Source: Dethiobacter alkaliphilus
GTDB lineage: Bacteria; Bacillota; Dethiobacteria; DTU022; UBA8154
Reading direction: 5' to 3'
Length of the DNA: 64,000 nucleotides
Assembly (NCBI GenBank): GCA_016841605.1
Contig: JAENYV010000002.1
Coordinates: 1 to 64,000, forward strand
Shown piece after piece: positions 28,587 to 35,275 of the stretch; positions within the stretch are counted from its first letter, which is position 1; every line of letters begins with the position of its first letter. The notes under the pieces were generated by a model that saw only the letters and a program-made list of their open reading frames with translations, did not search any database and was not told the origin of the DNA. The position numbers and the translations under genes were made by a program.

Positions 28587-29062
28587 AGACGCGCCTCCAA
28601 AATATTGTTTTTAAAACTCCAGGTTATTTTGTCATCCTGCACATTTTCCGGAAGGGGTATTTCCTTAAAGAATGGTTTGGCACTTCTTTGCGATTGCACT
28701 ATTAATACATTATTGTTTTCTAATAAAACGACTAAATCTTCCTTTGTTACACCTTGAATCTCAATAATAATAAGAAAATATGCTCCTTCATCAAAAATAT
28801 CAAAAATACGTTCCGGCTTTTTGCCTGTAATAATACGGTTGTTAACAAGCGGCTTCAGATTGTCTGTTTCAGATAGACCCAATTTAATTGAATAATTATA
28901 GCTTCCTTTTAAACCTTTTTCATTACTAGGTCCTAAATTCCCCTCACGGGCAATAGAATCCTTATCCTCTTTGACCATTTCACTTAATAAATCGATAAAG
29001 CTTCCTATACCAAGAAAAAGATCACCAAATTTAAAAGTGTTTTCCCGGTAGTCCTTATCCAT
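28574..29062 (-). CDS. gvpH: GvpH-like Hsp20/alpha-crystallin-related protein
   Basis: A 162-residue protein. The N-terminal half is variable and charged. Residues about 85-160 form an alpha-crystallin-like domain: IFDIFDEGAYFLIIIEIQGV, EDLVVLLENNNVLIV and a closing strand ILEARLWKV. GvpH in halophilic archaea is also an Hsp20-type protein. A small-heat-shock role in keeping GvpA soluble is inferred. The first two-thirds has no clear motif. It overlaps the Get3-like gene by 13 bases. Confidence 0.8.
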   Translation of the reverse strand: MDKDYRENTFKFGDLFLGIGSFIDLLSEMVKEDKDSIAREGNLGPSNEKGLKGSYNYSIKLGLSETDNLKPLVNNRIITGKKPERIFDIFDEGAYFLIIIEIQGVTKEDLVVLLENNNVLIVQSQRSAKPFFKEIPLPENVQDDKITWSFKNNILEARLWKV

Positions 29063-29097
29063 ATCTGAAACCTCACCCTCTCTCGTTCACTGATAAG

Positions 29098-29352
29098 TTA
29101 TATTGTCCCTCTCTCTTTTAATTCTTTACGTTCAAAAGAAATAACTTCAAGATCCTGGTTTAATATTACATCATAAACTCCAAGCAAGTCCCTCTTGGCC
29201 CGTTTTCGCATGTACTCATCTTCTTCAATGATTTCTGCTTTTATCTGCCAGCCATTGCCATCCGGAGATATTTCTATTATATGTGCTTCCCGATTATAAA
29301 AATTATGGAAAAAAGCCACAACCTTTGATATTACAGCTTCCAAATTAGACAC
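29098..29352 (-). CDS. gvpO: gas vesicle protein GvpO
   Basis: An 84-residue GvpO-family protein: GWQIKAEIIEEDEYMRKRAK, LLGVYDVILNQDLEVISFERK and a basic end match the family pattern W..EiiE...P....D.La.YEV.lD..Gel..y.R. GvpO is an accessory protein needed for vesicle formation in several lineages. GTG 29352 is the start, with AAGGAGG about nine bases upstream. It is the first accessory gene after the gvpA array. Confidence 0.85.
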   Translation of the reverse strand: MSNLEAVISKVVAFFHNFYNREAHIIEISPDGNGWQIKAEIIEEDEYMRKRAKRDLLGVYDVILNQDLEVISFERKELKERGTI

Positions 29353-29385
29353 TCAGGAATGCCTCCTTAGGTTATAATATTAATA

Positions 29386-29423
29386 TATATGCCAAGGTAC
29401 ACATATGCATACCTTGGCATATA
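29386..29423 (-). terminator. perfect hairpin between gvpA array and gvpO
   Basis: A flawless 14-bp stem TATATGCCAAGGTA/TACCTTGGCATATA encloses a 10-base loop. No T-run follows, so it is not a standard terminator. It more likely acts as an mRNA-stabilising or attenuating hairpin, letting gvpA mRNA accumulate far above the accessory genes. The sequence is also palindromic in DNA and could bind a dimeric regulator. Confidence 0.6.
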
Positions 29424-29441
29424 CGAACGTAGGTAAATAAC

Positions 29442-29681
29442 TTAAACGGCAGCTGCAGAACGTGGATGATGATGCCCCTTATCTTTCTCCGTTAAACCTA
29501 CTGCTTCTGCATACTCTAGCCAGGTCGCAACACTGGCAATTACCACGCGAGCCTCTACGGCAAGTAGTTCTATCCCTACCAATGACACAACAACATATGC
29601 ATCTATGACAATTCCTTTATCAAGCACCCTGTCAAGAACCTCAGCTAAGCTGGAAGATTGTAAGGCAGTTTTCACAGCCAT
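29442..29681 (-). CDS. gvpA: major gas vesicle structural protein GvpA (copy 4 of array)
   Basis: A 79-residue GvpA, the hydrophobic rib protein of the gas-vesicle wall. The core is [20 protein letters not shown] and [20 protein letters not shown], then [11 protein letters not shown] and a His-rich tail. It differs from the other copies only at the tail ([11 protein letters not shown]). At DNA level it shares synonymous changes with copy 3 (for example CCACGCG, CACCCTG in the minus-strand complement). It is the last of the four and lies just before the 14-bp hairpin. Confidence 0.97.
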   Translation of the reverse strand: MAVKTALQSSSLAEVLDRVLDKGIVIDAYVVVSLVGIELLAVEARVVIASVATWLEYAEAVGLTEKDKGHHHPRSAAAV

Positions 29682-29732
29682 GCTTTTCCCTCCTTTCCGC
29701 TACAATAACTATCAATTCTTATCTCATAGTAT

Positions 29733-29975
29733 TTAGACTGCTTCTGCAGAACGGGGACGATGATGATGCCCCTTATCTTTCTCCGTTAAACCTACTGCTT
29801 CTGCATACTCTAGCCAGGTCGCAACACTGGCAATTACCACGCGAGCCTCTACGGCAAGTAGTTCTATCCCTACCAATGACACAACAACATATGCATCTAT
29901 GACAATTCCTTTATCAAGCACCCTGTCAAGAACCTCAGCTAAGCTGGAAGATTGCAATGCAGTTTTCACTGCCAT
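29733..29975 (-). CDS. gvpA: major gas vesicle structural protein GvpA (copy 3 of array)
   Basis: An 80-residue GvpA, identical in protein to copy 2 (tail [12 protein letters not shown]). ATG 29975 is preferred because a GGAGGGGAAAGC ribosome site precedes it; an upstream in-frame start would add eight residues. Its silent-site pattern groups with copy 4, not with copy 2, even though the protein matches copy 2. Confidence 0.97.
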   Translation of the reverse strand: MAVKTALQSSSLAEVLDRVLDKGIVIDAYVVVSLVGIELLAVEARVVIASVATWLEYAEAVGLTEKDKGHHHRPRSAEAV

Positions 29976-30027
29976 GCTTTCCCCTCCTTTCCACAGCAAT
30001 AACTATCAATTCTTATCTCAATAGTAT

Positions 30028-30270
30028 TTAAACTGCTTCTGCAGAACGGGGACGATGATGATGCCCTTTATCTTTCTCCGTTAAACCTACTGCTTCAGCA
30101 TACTCTAGCCAGGTCGCAACACTGGCAATTACTACGCGAGCCTCTACGGCAAGTAGCTCTATTCCTACCAATGACACAACGACATATGCGTCTATGACAA
30201 TTCCTTTATCAAGCACTCTGTCAAGAACCTCAGCTAAACTGGAAGATTGTAATGCAGTTTTCACTGCCAT
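30028..30270 (-). CDS. gvpA: major gas vesicle structural protein GvpA (copy 2 of array)
   Basis: An 80-residue GvpA with the standard core and tail [12 protein letters not shown]. Its silent sites group with copy 1. A spacer of 52 bases with a conserved ribosome site (GGAGGGG) separates it from copy 1. Confidence 0.97.
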   Translation of the reverse strand: MAVKTALQSSSLAEVLDRVLDKGIVIDAYVVVSLVGIELLAVEARVVIASVATWLEYAEAVGLTEKDKGHHHRPRSAEAV

Positions 30271-30322
30271 GCTTTCCCCTCCTTTCCGCTACAATAACTA
30301 TCAATTCCAATCTTAATAGTAT

Positions 30323-30562
30323 TTAAAAAGCTTCTGCAGGACGGGGACGATGATGGCCTTTATCTTTCTCCGTTAAACCTACGGCTTCAGCATACTCTAG
30401 CCAGGTCGCAACACTGGCAATTACTACGCGAGCCTCTACGGCAAGTAGCTCTATTCCTACCAATGACACAACGACATATGCGTCTATGACAATTCCTTTA
30501 TCAAGCACTCTGTCAAGAACCTCAGCTAAACTGGAAGATTGTAATGCAGTTTTTATAGCCAT
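30323..30562 (-). CDS. gvpA: major gas vesicle structural protein GvpA (copy 1 of array)
   Basis: A 79-residue GvpA, the first in the array, behind GAGGAGGGAG and the array promoter. It starts MAIKTAL instead of MAVKTAL and has a slightly different tail ([11 protein letters not shown]). High GvpA output is expected, because this protein makes nearly the whole wall. Confidence 0.97.
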   Translation of the reverse strand: MAIKTALQSSSLAEVLDRVLDKGIVIDAYVVVSLVGIELLAVEARVVIASVATWLEYAEAVGLTEKDKGHHRPRPAEAF

Positions 30563-30582
30563 TTATCTCCCTCCTCTTATTT

Positions 30583-30612
30583 ATAATATGAGCGCTTAAA
30601 ATAAGTGTGCAA
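30583..30612 (-). promoter_or_regulatory. promoter of the gvpA array
   Basis: On the minus strand, TTGCAC (30607-30612) and TATTAT (30583-30588) are separated by 18 bases, about 25 bases before gvpA copy 1. It follows a strong terminator, so the array should start its own transcript here. Confidence 0.6.
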
Positions 30613-30652
30613 TCTTTACTTGCGTCAGACCTAAAAAGTTTAAAGACATCAT
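30596..30652 (-). pseudogene. possible remnant of a GvpA-like gene
   Basis: A short minus-strand frame reads MMSLNFLGLTQVKIAHLF then stop. This resembles SLLGIDLLGIRQFKIVTT of the diverged GvpA-like protein encoded just upstream (30875-31093). The DNA also keeps a partial match around TTTTAGGT and AAATTG. The match is short and overlaps the array promoter, so it could be chance. Confidence 0.25.
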
Positions 30653-30712
30653 GCAAAAAATGATGAAAATTAAGGGAAGCCACAAGGGCATTACTCCGAT
30701 AAAAGCAATTCG

Positions 30713-30757
30713 AAAAAAAAGCCTAATCCCGCTAATATATATTAACGGGATTAGGCT
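30713..30757 (-). terminator. strong intrinsic terminator after the GvpA-like gene
   Basis: An 11-bp stem GCCTAATCCCG/CGGGATTAGGC is followed on the minus strand by eight T residues. It isolates the diverged GvpA-like gene from the gvpA array. Confidence 0.93.
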
Positions 30758-30874
30758 AATGTTGAGATAATATCTGATTCTACAGCTGATTGTGGCAAAA
30801 TTTGCCGCTTCCGGTGACAGGCTGTGAGATTAAAGAAATAATCTGTCCATTATGAGGATAATGATCGTTTCATT

Positions 30875-31093
30875 CTACCAAAATATACCTCCACAACAGA
30901 GCCACGTATCTAGCGTTGTTACAATTTTGAACTGACGTATACCTAAAAGATCAATGCCAAGAAGAGAAATATCTGTGGAAGAAGCAGTTACAATACCTCT
31001 TTCCAACATCTCAATTTGATGGCCTATTCCAGGAACTTTTGCAGCATCCGGGTAACTGACGTTTGTTGCTTCGGGGTAATTTGGACCGGTCAT
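30875..31093 (-). CDS. diverged GvpA-like protein upstream of the gvpA array
   Basis: A 72-residue protein. Its C-terminal half aligns with GvpA: QIEMLERGIVTASS matches [14 protein letters not shown], and ISLLGIDLLGIRQFKIVTTL with DTWL matches [24 protein letters not shown]. The N terminus is replaced by a Pro/Tyr-rich segment (MTGPNYPEATNVSYPDAAKV), and the tail ends in CCGGIFW with two adjacent Cys. The ribosome site GGGGGAAAG is strong. It has its own terminator. A minor wall protein, nucleator or inhibitor of assembly are all possible; a decaying paralogue is the alternative. Confidence 0.75.
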   Translation of the reverse strand: MTGPNYPEATNVSYPDAAKVPGIGHQIEMLERGIVTASSTDISLLGIDLLGIRQFKIVTTLDTWLCCGGIFW

Positions 31094-31116
31094 TCTTTCT
31101 TTCCCCCTTTATATAA

Positions 31117-31136
31117 AGAGTACTATAATATACTCT
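31117..31136 (-). promoter_or_regulatory. inverted repeat near the promoter of the GvpA-like gene
   Basis: AGAGTA and TACTCT flank an 8-base AT-rich centre that itself contains a -10-like sequence (TATTAT on the minus strand). The site lies about 24 bases before ATG 31093. It could be an operator overlapping the -10 region. The -35 region is weak, as expected for a regulated promoter. Confidence 0.4.
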
Positions 31137-31246
31137 ATCATTTTCATATTTGTTACTGTTACAGAACTGATTATAGATAATAGGTAACATTATTTACTTT
31201 AAATAACTTATTACTGTATTTTGACTTAAAATACGATAATTTTTAT

Positions 31247-33007
31247 TTATAATTTATCTTCGATCAGCTCTTTATCATAAGCTTGGACTAGGTCGCTACG
31301 GGTTATCATCCCAATTACAGCTTTTGGGTTTTCAGGGGATACTACCGGCAAATGTCCTATATCGTTCTTATTTAATAACCTGAAAACATCATCAAGGGTG
31401 TTTTCAGGGAAAGTATAAACGAGTTTATTTGACATTAATTTGGGAACAGGCAGTTCCATAATTCCTTCAGCAGGAACTCCTCTAATATCTTGAAGAGTAA
31501 CAATACCCACTAATTCATCCTTTTCATTCAAAACCGGAAAACCATTATGTTTGCTGTTGTGCATAATTTTTATAACATTACCGATCTTATCATTTTGTCT
31601 AACAAATTCAACAGGAGTTGCCATAACATCTTTAACTCTTATTCGTTTCATGATATTGATATCTCGTCCGGACTCTAAATCAATACCGCGACGAAGTAAT
31701 TTTATCGTATAAATAGAACCTTTGTTCAAATACGAATAAATTAAAGAACTAAACACAACCGCAAGCATTAAAGGTAAGATTATTTTATAATCCCTTGTCA
31801 TTTCAAAAATTATTAAAACTGCTGCAATAGGTGCTTTAGTCGTCCCGGCAACTACAGCACCCATTCCGGCAATAGCATACGCCGCAGGATGACCTACTAT
31901 ATTAGGAAACAATTGTTGCATAAAAATACCAAATGCTCCTCCTAATGTTGAACCCATAAATAATGAAGGAGCAAATATTCCTCCGGAATGACCGGACCCT
32001 AAAGTAATAGAAGTAGCAATAATTTTTACAAAAACCAAGAGAAATAAAGTAACCATCAATAATTGACCATTAAAAGTTGCCTCAATGGTTTCATAACCAA
32101 CACCCAATATTTGAGGAAATTTTAATCCTATCAAACCAATAATTAATCCACCAAAAATCGGCTTTGACCATTCCGGAAATATATGCCATCCATTCCATAT
32201 ATCCTCAGTTTTATAAAGCATTTTTACAAAAAGAACAGATATAAATGCGGCGAAAACACCCAAAAGTATATATAAGATTAGCTCTAGAGGGTGATTTAAA
32301 GGGTATGCTTTTACGACAAAAGCAGGTATATCGCCAACAAAAACTCGCGCAATTGCTGAAGCTGTTACAGAAGAAACAACAATGGGTATAAAAGTTGTAG
32401 AAGTAAATTTATTTAAAATAACCTCTTGAGCAAAAATTACTCCGGCAAGAGGAGCATTAAATGTAGCTGCGATTCCGGCTGCTGCACCACAGCCAACACA
32501 GGTTTTAATTTTATCTTCGTTAAGTTTTAACCATTGTGCGGTAACAGATCCAATACCTGAACCCATCTGTATAATGGGGCCCTCTCTACCCACTGAAGCT
32601 CCGGCACCTATTGATGATGCTGATGCTATTGCTTTTACAAATATTACCCGCATCCGCATACGTCCACCCCTAAGTGCTGCTGCTTCCATTACTTCAGGTA
32701 CTCCATGCCCTTTCGCTTCTCTGGCCAAAAAAAATGTTAACGGACCTACTATTATTCCGGCTAAAGCAGGTACAAAAATTTTCCACCAGTTATTGGGGAG
32801 AAAACCGAAAATTGATTCACCTAATCCATTAAAACCGAGACTAGACCAGCCTATCATCAAGCGAAAAAGAACAGCAAATAGTCCGCCGAAAAGGCCAATA
32901 ATAAGAGATAAAGCAATAATTAACCATGCATCATAATCAATTTTCAAATGCAAATTAGTTACTACATTTTTGTAATAGTTTTTAAATCTGTCTGTAATTT
33001 TAAACAT
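31247..33007 (-). CDS. ClC-family chloride channel/transporter with CBS pair
   Basis: A 586-residue membrane protein with the ClC fold over about 430 residues and two CBS domains at the C terminus (VKDVMATPVEFV and PKLMSNKLVYTF). GREGP near residue 140 supplies the external gating Glu, and GGIFAPSL is the third anion-site motif. The first motif is GHGVPE, so the usual central Ser is His. At the position of the internal proton-path Glu of E. coli ClC (FIIEEMR) it reads FAQEVIL, apparently Val, as in many channels. The ATG has GGAG directly before it, which is unusually close. Confidence 0.93.
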   Translation of the reverse strand: MFKITDRFKNYYKNVVTNLHLKIDYDAWLIIALSLIIGLFGGLFAVLFRLMIGWSSLGFNGLGESIFGFLPNNWWKIFVPALAGIIVGPLTFFLAREAKGHGVPEVMEAAALRGGRMRMRVIFVKAIASASSIGAGASVGREGPIIQMGSGIGSVTAQWLKLNEDKIKTCVGCGAAAGIAATFNAPLAGVIFAQEVILNKFTSTTFIPIVVSSVTASAIARVFVGDIPAFVVKAYPLNHPLELILYILLGVFAAFISVLFVKMLYKTEDIWNGWHIFPEWSKPIFGGLIIGLIGLKFPQILGVGYETIEATFNGQLLMVTLFLLVFVKIIATSITLGSGHSGGIFAPSLFMGSTLGGAFGIFMQQLFPNIVGHPAAYAIAGMGAVVAGTTKAPIAAVLIIFEMTRDYKIILPLMLAVVFSSLIYSYLNKGSIYTIKLLRRGIDLESGRDINIMKRIRVKDVMATPVEFVRQNDKIGNVIKIMHNSKHNGFPVLNEKDELVGIVTLQDIRGVPAEGIMELPVPKLMSNKLVYTFPENTLDDVFRLLNKNDIGHLPVVSPENPKAVIGMITRSDLVQAYDKELIEDKL

Positions 33008-33241
33008 CTCCTTGGTATCATCCTGCTATTGTCAGGAAAAAGGTTATCAAAACAATTTTTGGATTTGTATAAAGTGGATCACACCTCCTGTTTGATTTAA
33101 ATTATCGGTCCTTGATATAAGGCTAAATAGGGCTAAATTTTGCATCAAAAATATTTTTCTCCAAAAATGTTTCAATAACCTTCTTCAAAGACATTTTTTG
33201 AATAGTCTGATTTGAGGAAATATAAATGTACTTTATTGAAA

Positions 33242-33277
33242 TAAAAACGCCGTGAAAAATGATACTTTCACGGCGTT
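33242..33277 (-). terminator. intrinsic terminator after the broken small gene
   Basis: A 12-bp stem AACGCCGTGAAA/TTTCACGGCGTT is followed on the minus strand by a T-run. It lies about 30 bases after the stop of the small interrupted gene, showing that the locus is, or was, a transcription unit. Confidence 0.9.
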
Positions 33278-33309
33278 AATTAATTTATCAGCATCGTTAC
33301 TTTAACCTA

Positions 33310-33477
33310 TTACTTAACATTGTTTTTAAGCATTTCAACAAAATCGTTCATAATCGTTAGTAATTCCTGACTTTTCTCTCTTACTTCCTCATTGATCTTT
33401 TCACTGCCAGTCTTAACAAGACTTTGTAAGCTTGATATTCATTTTTCCGTAGAAGTCGCCATTTTTCTTAAATGCAT
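33310..33477 (-). pseudogene. small helical gene interrupted by an in-frame TGA
   Basis: Behind a near-ideal ribosome site (GGAGGTGATATA then ATG 33477) an unlabelled frame of 55 codons reads MHLRKMATSTEK, TGA (33439-33441), then ISSLQSLVKTGSEKINEEVR and on to NNVK and TAA at 33310. The part after TGA stays open, charged and amphipathic, as expected for a real helical protein. A single TGG-to-TGA change would explain it. It could also be a 12-residue peptide followed by non-coding RNA, or a sequencing error. No family is recognised. Confidence 0.55.
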
Positions 33478-33588
33478 TATATCACCTCCAGAACAAGTTT
33501 ACCCGGAAGTGAAAGATATATAACAATGAAGATTTTCCGATTATGGAATTATCTTTAATATAGTACCTTTTTATAAAAATATAGGTAT

Positions 33589-34134
33589 CTAATCTTCATT
33601 ATCCTGGATTAAACGGGAAAATACTTCCTCGAAAATTTGCAGATCCTTTTGCCCAAAGAGAACAAAACGAATAAGATTTATATATTTTAATTCCGGAATA
33701 GTTTCAATAATTGTTTTTACGGCTACCTCTGCCGCATCAGCCGGAGGATAGCCGAAAATCCCGGTAGAAATTGCCGGAAAAGCAATAGAATCGATCTTGT
33801 TTTGCTCACATAGCATTAAAGCATTACGATAACAGTTTGCAAGCAATTTTGATTCCGGTCTATCAACACCGTAGACTGGTCCCAGGCAATGAATAACAAA
33901 ACGATTAGGCAGGTTATGGCCTCCGCTAATAACAGCTTCACCGGTTTTAATAGGAGCCAGGGGGCGACATTCTTTTTCCAAACCCGGACCTGCAGCGCTG
34001 TGGATAGCTCCCGCAACACCGCCACCTCTTCGAAGTTGAGCGTTTGCCGCATTAACAATCGCTGTAATGTCATGCTGCTCTGTAATGTTATCCCGTAAAC
34101 ATTCCACTGCAATTCCTTTAAAAAATTTTTTCAT
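33589..34134 (-). CDS. macrodomain (ADP-ribose-processing) protein
   Basis: A 181-residue macrodomain of the MacroD/YmdB type. DAIVNAAN-like ITAIVNAANAQLRRGGGVAGAI near residues 22-43 and STGIFGYPPADAAEVA near 127 are the two ADP-ribose loops. Enzymes of this class remove mono-ADP-ribose or O-acetyl-ADP-ribose. ATG 34134 has GGAGGGG seven bases upstream. A 48-codon upstream extension is open but lacks a ribosome site and family similarity. The start is divergent from the LRR lipoprotein. Confidence 0.9.
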   Translation of the reverse strand: MKKFFKGIAVECLRDNITEQHDITAIVNAANAQLRRGGGVAGAIHSAAGPGLEKECRPLAPIKTGEAVISGGHNLPNRFVIHCLGPVYGVDRPESKLLANCYRNALMLCEQNKIDSIAFPAISTGIFGYPPADAAEVAVKTIIETIPELKYINLIRFVLFGQKDLQIFEEVFSRLIQDNED

Positions 34135-34286
34135 TTTTTGTCCCCTCCATATAATATGAAAAGTTAAAACCGAAAAATAGTTAAACATATAATTATTAAA
34201 CTGGTAAATTGTTGCAGGGTATTGAAAAAAAACGTCGAAATTTCTGTAATAAGGAAAAGTATCCTCTGAAAGGAGCAACCTGAGGA

Positions 34287-35252
34287 ATGATCAAAAAATT
34301 TATTAAAGTTAAAGCCTGCTTTTTCTTGGCTCTGTTAATAAGTATTTATTCTCTTATGCTTTCCACAGGTTGTGATCTTTTTGAAGTATCTTTTAGTGAC
34401 CCTGAATTGGAACATATTATTCGCCAGGAAATTAATATTTTTGAAAGAAAGCTTACCAGAGGAGATTTATCTTCATTAGTTTCCCTGGATTTAAGCGATA
34501 AAAATATACATAATCTTTCAGGCTTAGAAGAAGCGAGAGCCCTGGAAAGCCTTTTTCTCTGCGGCAATAACCTTACTGATATTACCCCTCTGGCAAAATT
34601 AAAAAATCTCTGGGAACTTGATTTGCGGGCCAATCAAATTATCGATATTACTCCCCTGGCAAAATTAAAAAATCTTGAATACCTTTACCTCCCAGGTAAT
34701 AAAATCAGCGATCTTTCTCCTTTAAAAAAATTAAAAAAGCTTCTGGTTCTGGACCTGCAGGGGAATCTAATCAGAGACATATCTTCCCTTGCCAGTCTTA
34801 CTAACTTGTTGGAACTTAATTTGAGTAATAATCGAATTTACGATATTAAGATAATGTCGGACCTGGAAAAGCTTGCGGAGCTTAATCTAAGTAATAATGA
34901 TATTCGAGACATCTCTTCGCTGGCAAATATAAACGGATTATGGAAGCTCGACCTCAGTAAAAACTATATTATTGATATCTCAGCCCTTGAAAAGCTATCT
35001 TCCCTAAACAAACTTTATCTTTCGCAGAACAGGATCAATGATATTTCTCCTCTTTCCGGAGTAGTTAATTTAAGAGAGCTTGGATTAGCCGGCAATAAAA
35101 TTCGAGATGTCTCTGCACTGGCAGAGATGCATTCGTTGGAATATCTGACTCTTTGTCCGGAGGAAATTGATCTTTCCCCATTAGAAAATAGCGTGTACCT
35201 TAAAATTTATAATGAGCAAGGAACTTTATTTTCTCCAGGAAATGAACAGTAA
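34287..35252 (+). CDS. leucine-rich-repeat lipoprotein, internalin-like
   Basis: A 321-residue secreted protein. A signal peptide (residues 1-28) ends in a lipobox-like LSTGC, so it should be lipid-anchored outside the cell. Residues about 60-290 hold nine or ten 22-residue repeats of the bacterial SDS22/internalin kind (LxxLxxLDLSxNxIxDISPLxxL). No catalytic domain or sorting motif is visible. The fold usually mediates protein binding; the partner is unknown. It converges with the recombinase-like gene, with a short hairpin (AAAGGAA/TTCCTTT) between their ends. Confidence 0.9.
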   Translation: MIKKFIKVKACFFLALLISIYSLMLSTGCDLFEVSFSDPELEHIIRQEINIFERKLTRGDLSSLVSLDLSDKNIHNLSGLEEARALESLFLCGNNLTDITPLAKLKNLWELDLRANQIIDITPLAKLKNLEYLYLPGNKISDLSPLKKLKKLLVLDLQGNLIRDISSLASLTNLLELNLSNNRIYDIKIMSDLEKLAELNLSNNDIRDISSLANINGLWKLDLSKNYIIDISALEKLSSLNKLYLSQNRINDISPLSGVVNLRELGLAGNKIRDVSALAEMHSLEYLTLCPEEIDLSPLENSVYLKIYNEQGTLFSPGNEQ

Positions 35253-35275
35253 TTCAGTCTTTAAATAAAGGAAAA

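Larger units (their letters stand above)
29442..30562 (-). repeat. four-copy tandem gvpA array
   Basis: Four gvpA units repeat with a period of about 293-295 bases, including conserved spacers of 51-52 bases that carry the ribosome site and the AATAACTATCAATT stretch. Silent differences split the units into two pairs (1+2 and 3+4). Confidence 0.95.

Noticed and set aside
29442-30562. CRISPR-like array
   Set aside because: The repeat unit is a whole gvpA gene plus spacer of about 294 bases, with a conserved protein frame.
33008-33240. Fluoride riboswitch or leader peptide upstream of the ClC gene
   Set aside because: The conserved crcB riboswitch core is not visible and the protein has the GREGP type, not the fluoride-type signature. 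A GGAGGTGTG with an 11-codon frame is present but is too short and too close to its ribosome site to support.
33439-33441. Selenocysteine codon in the small interrupted gene
   Set aside because: No SECIS-like hairpin was seen right after the TGA, and neighbouring residues resemble no selenoprotein.
34135-34278. N-terminal extension of the macrodomain protein
   Set aside because: The extra 48 codons are open but hydrophobic and unrelated to the family, and a strong ribosome site lies before the internal ATG 34134.
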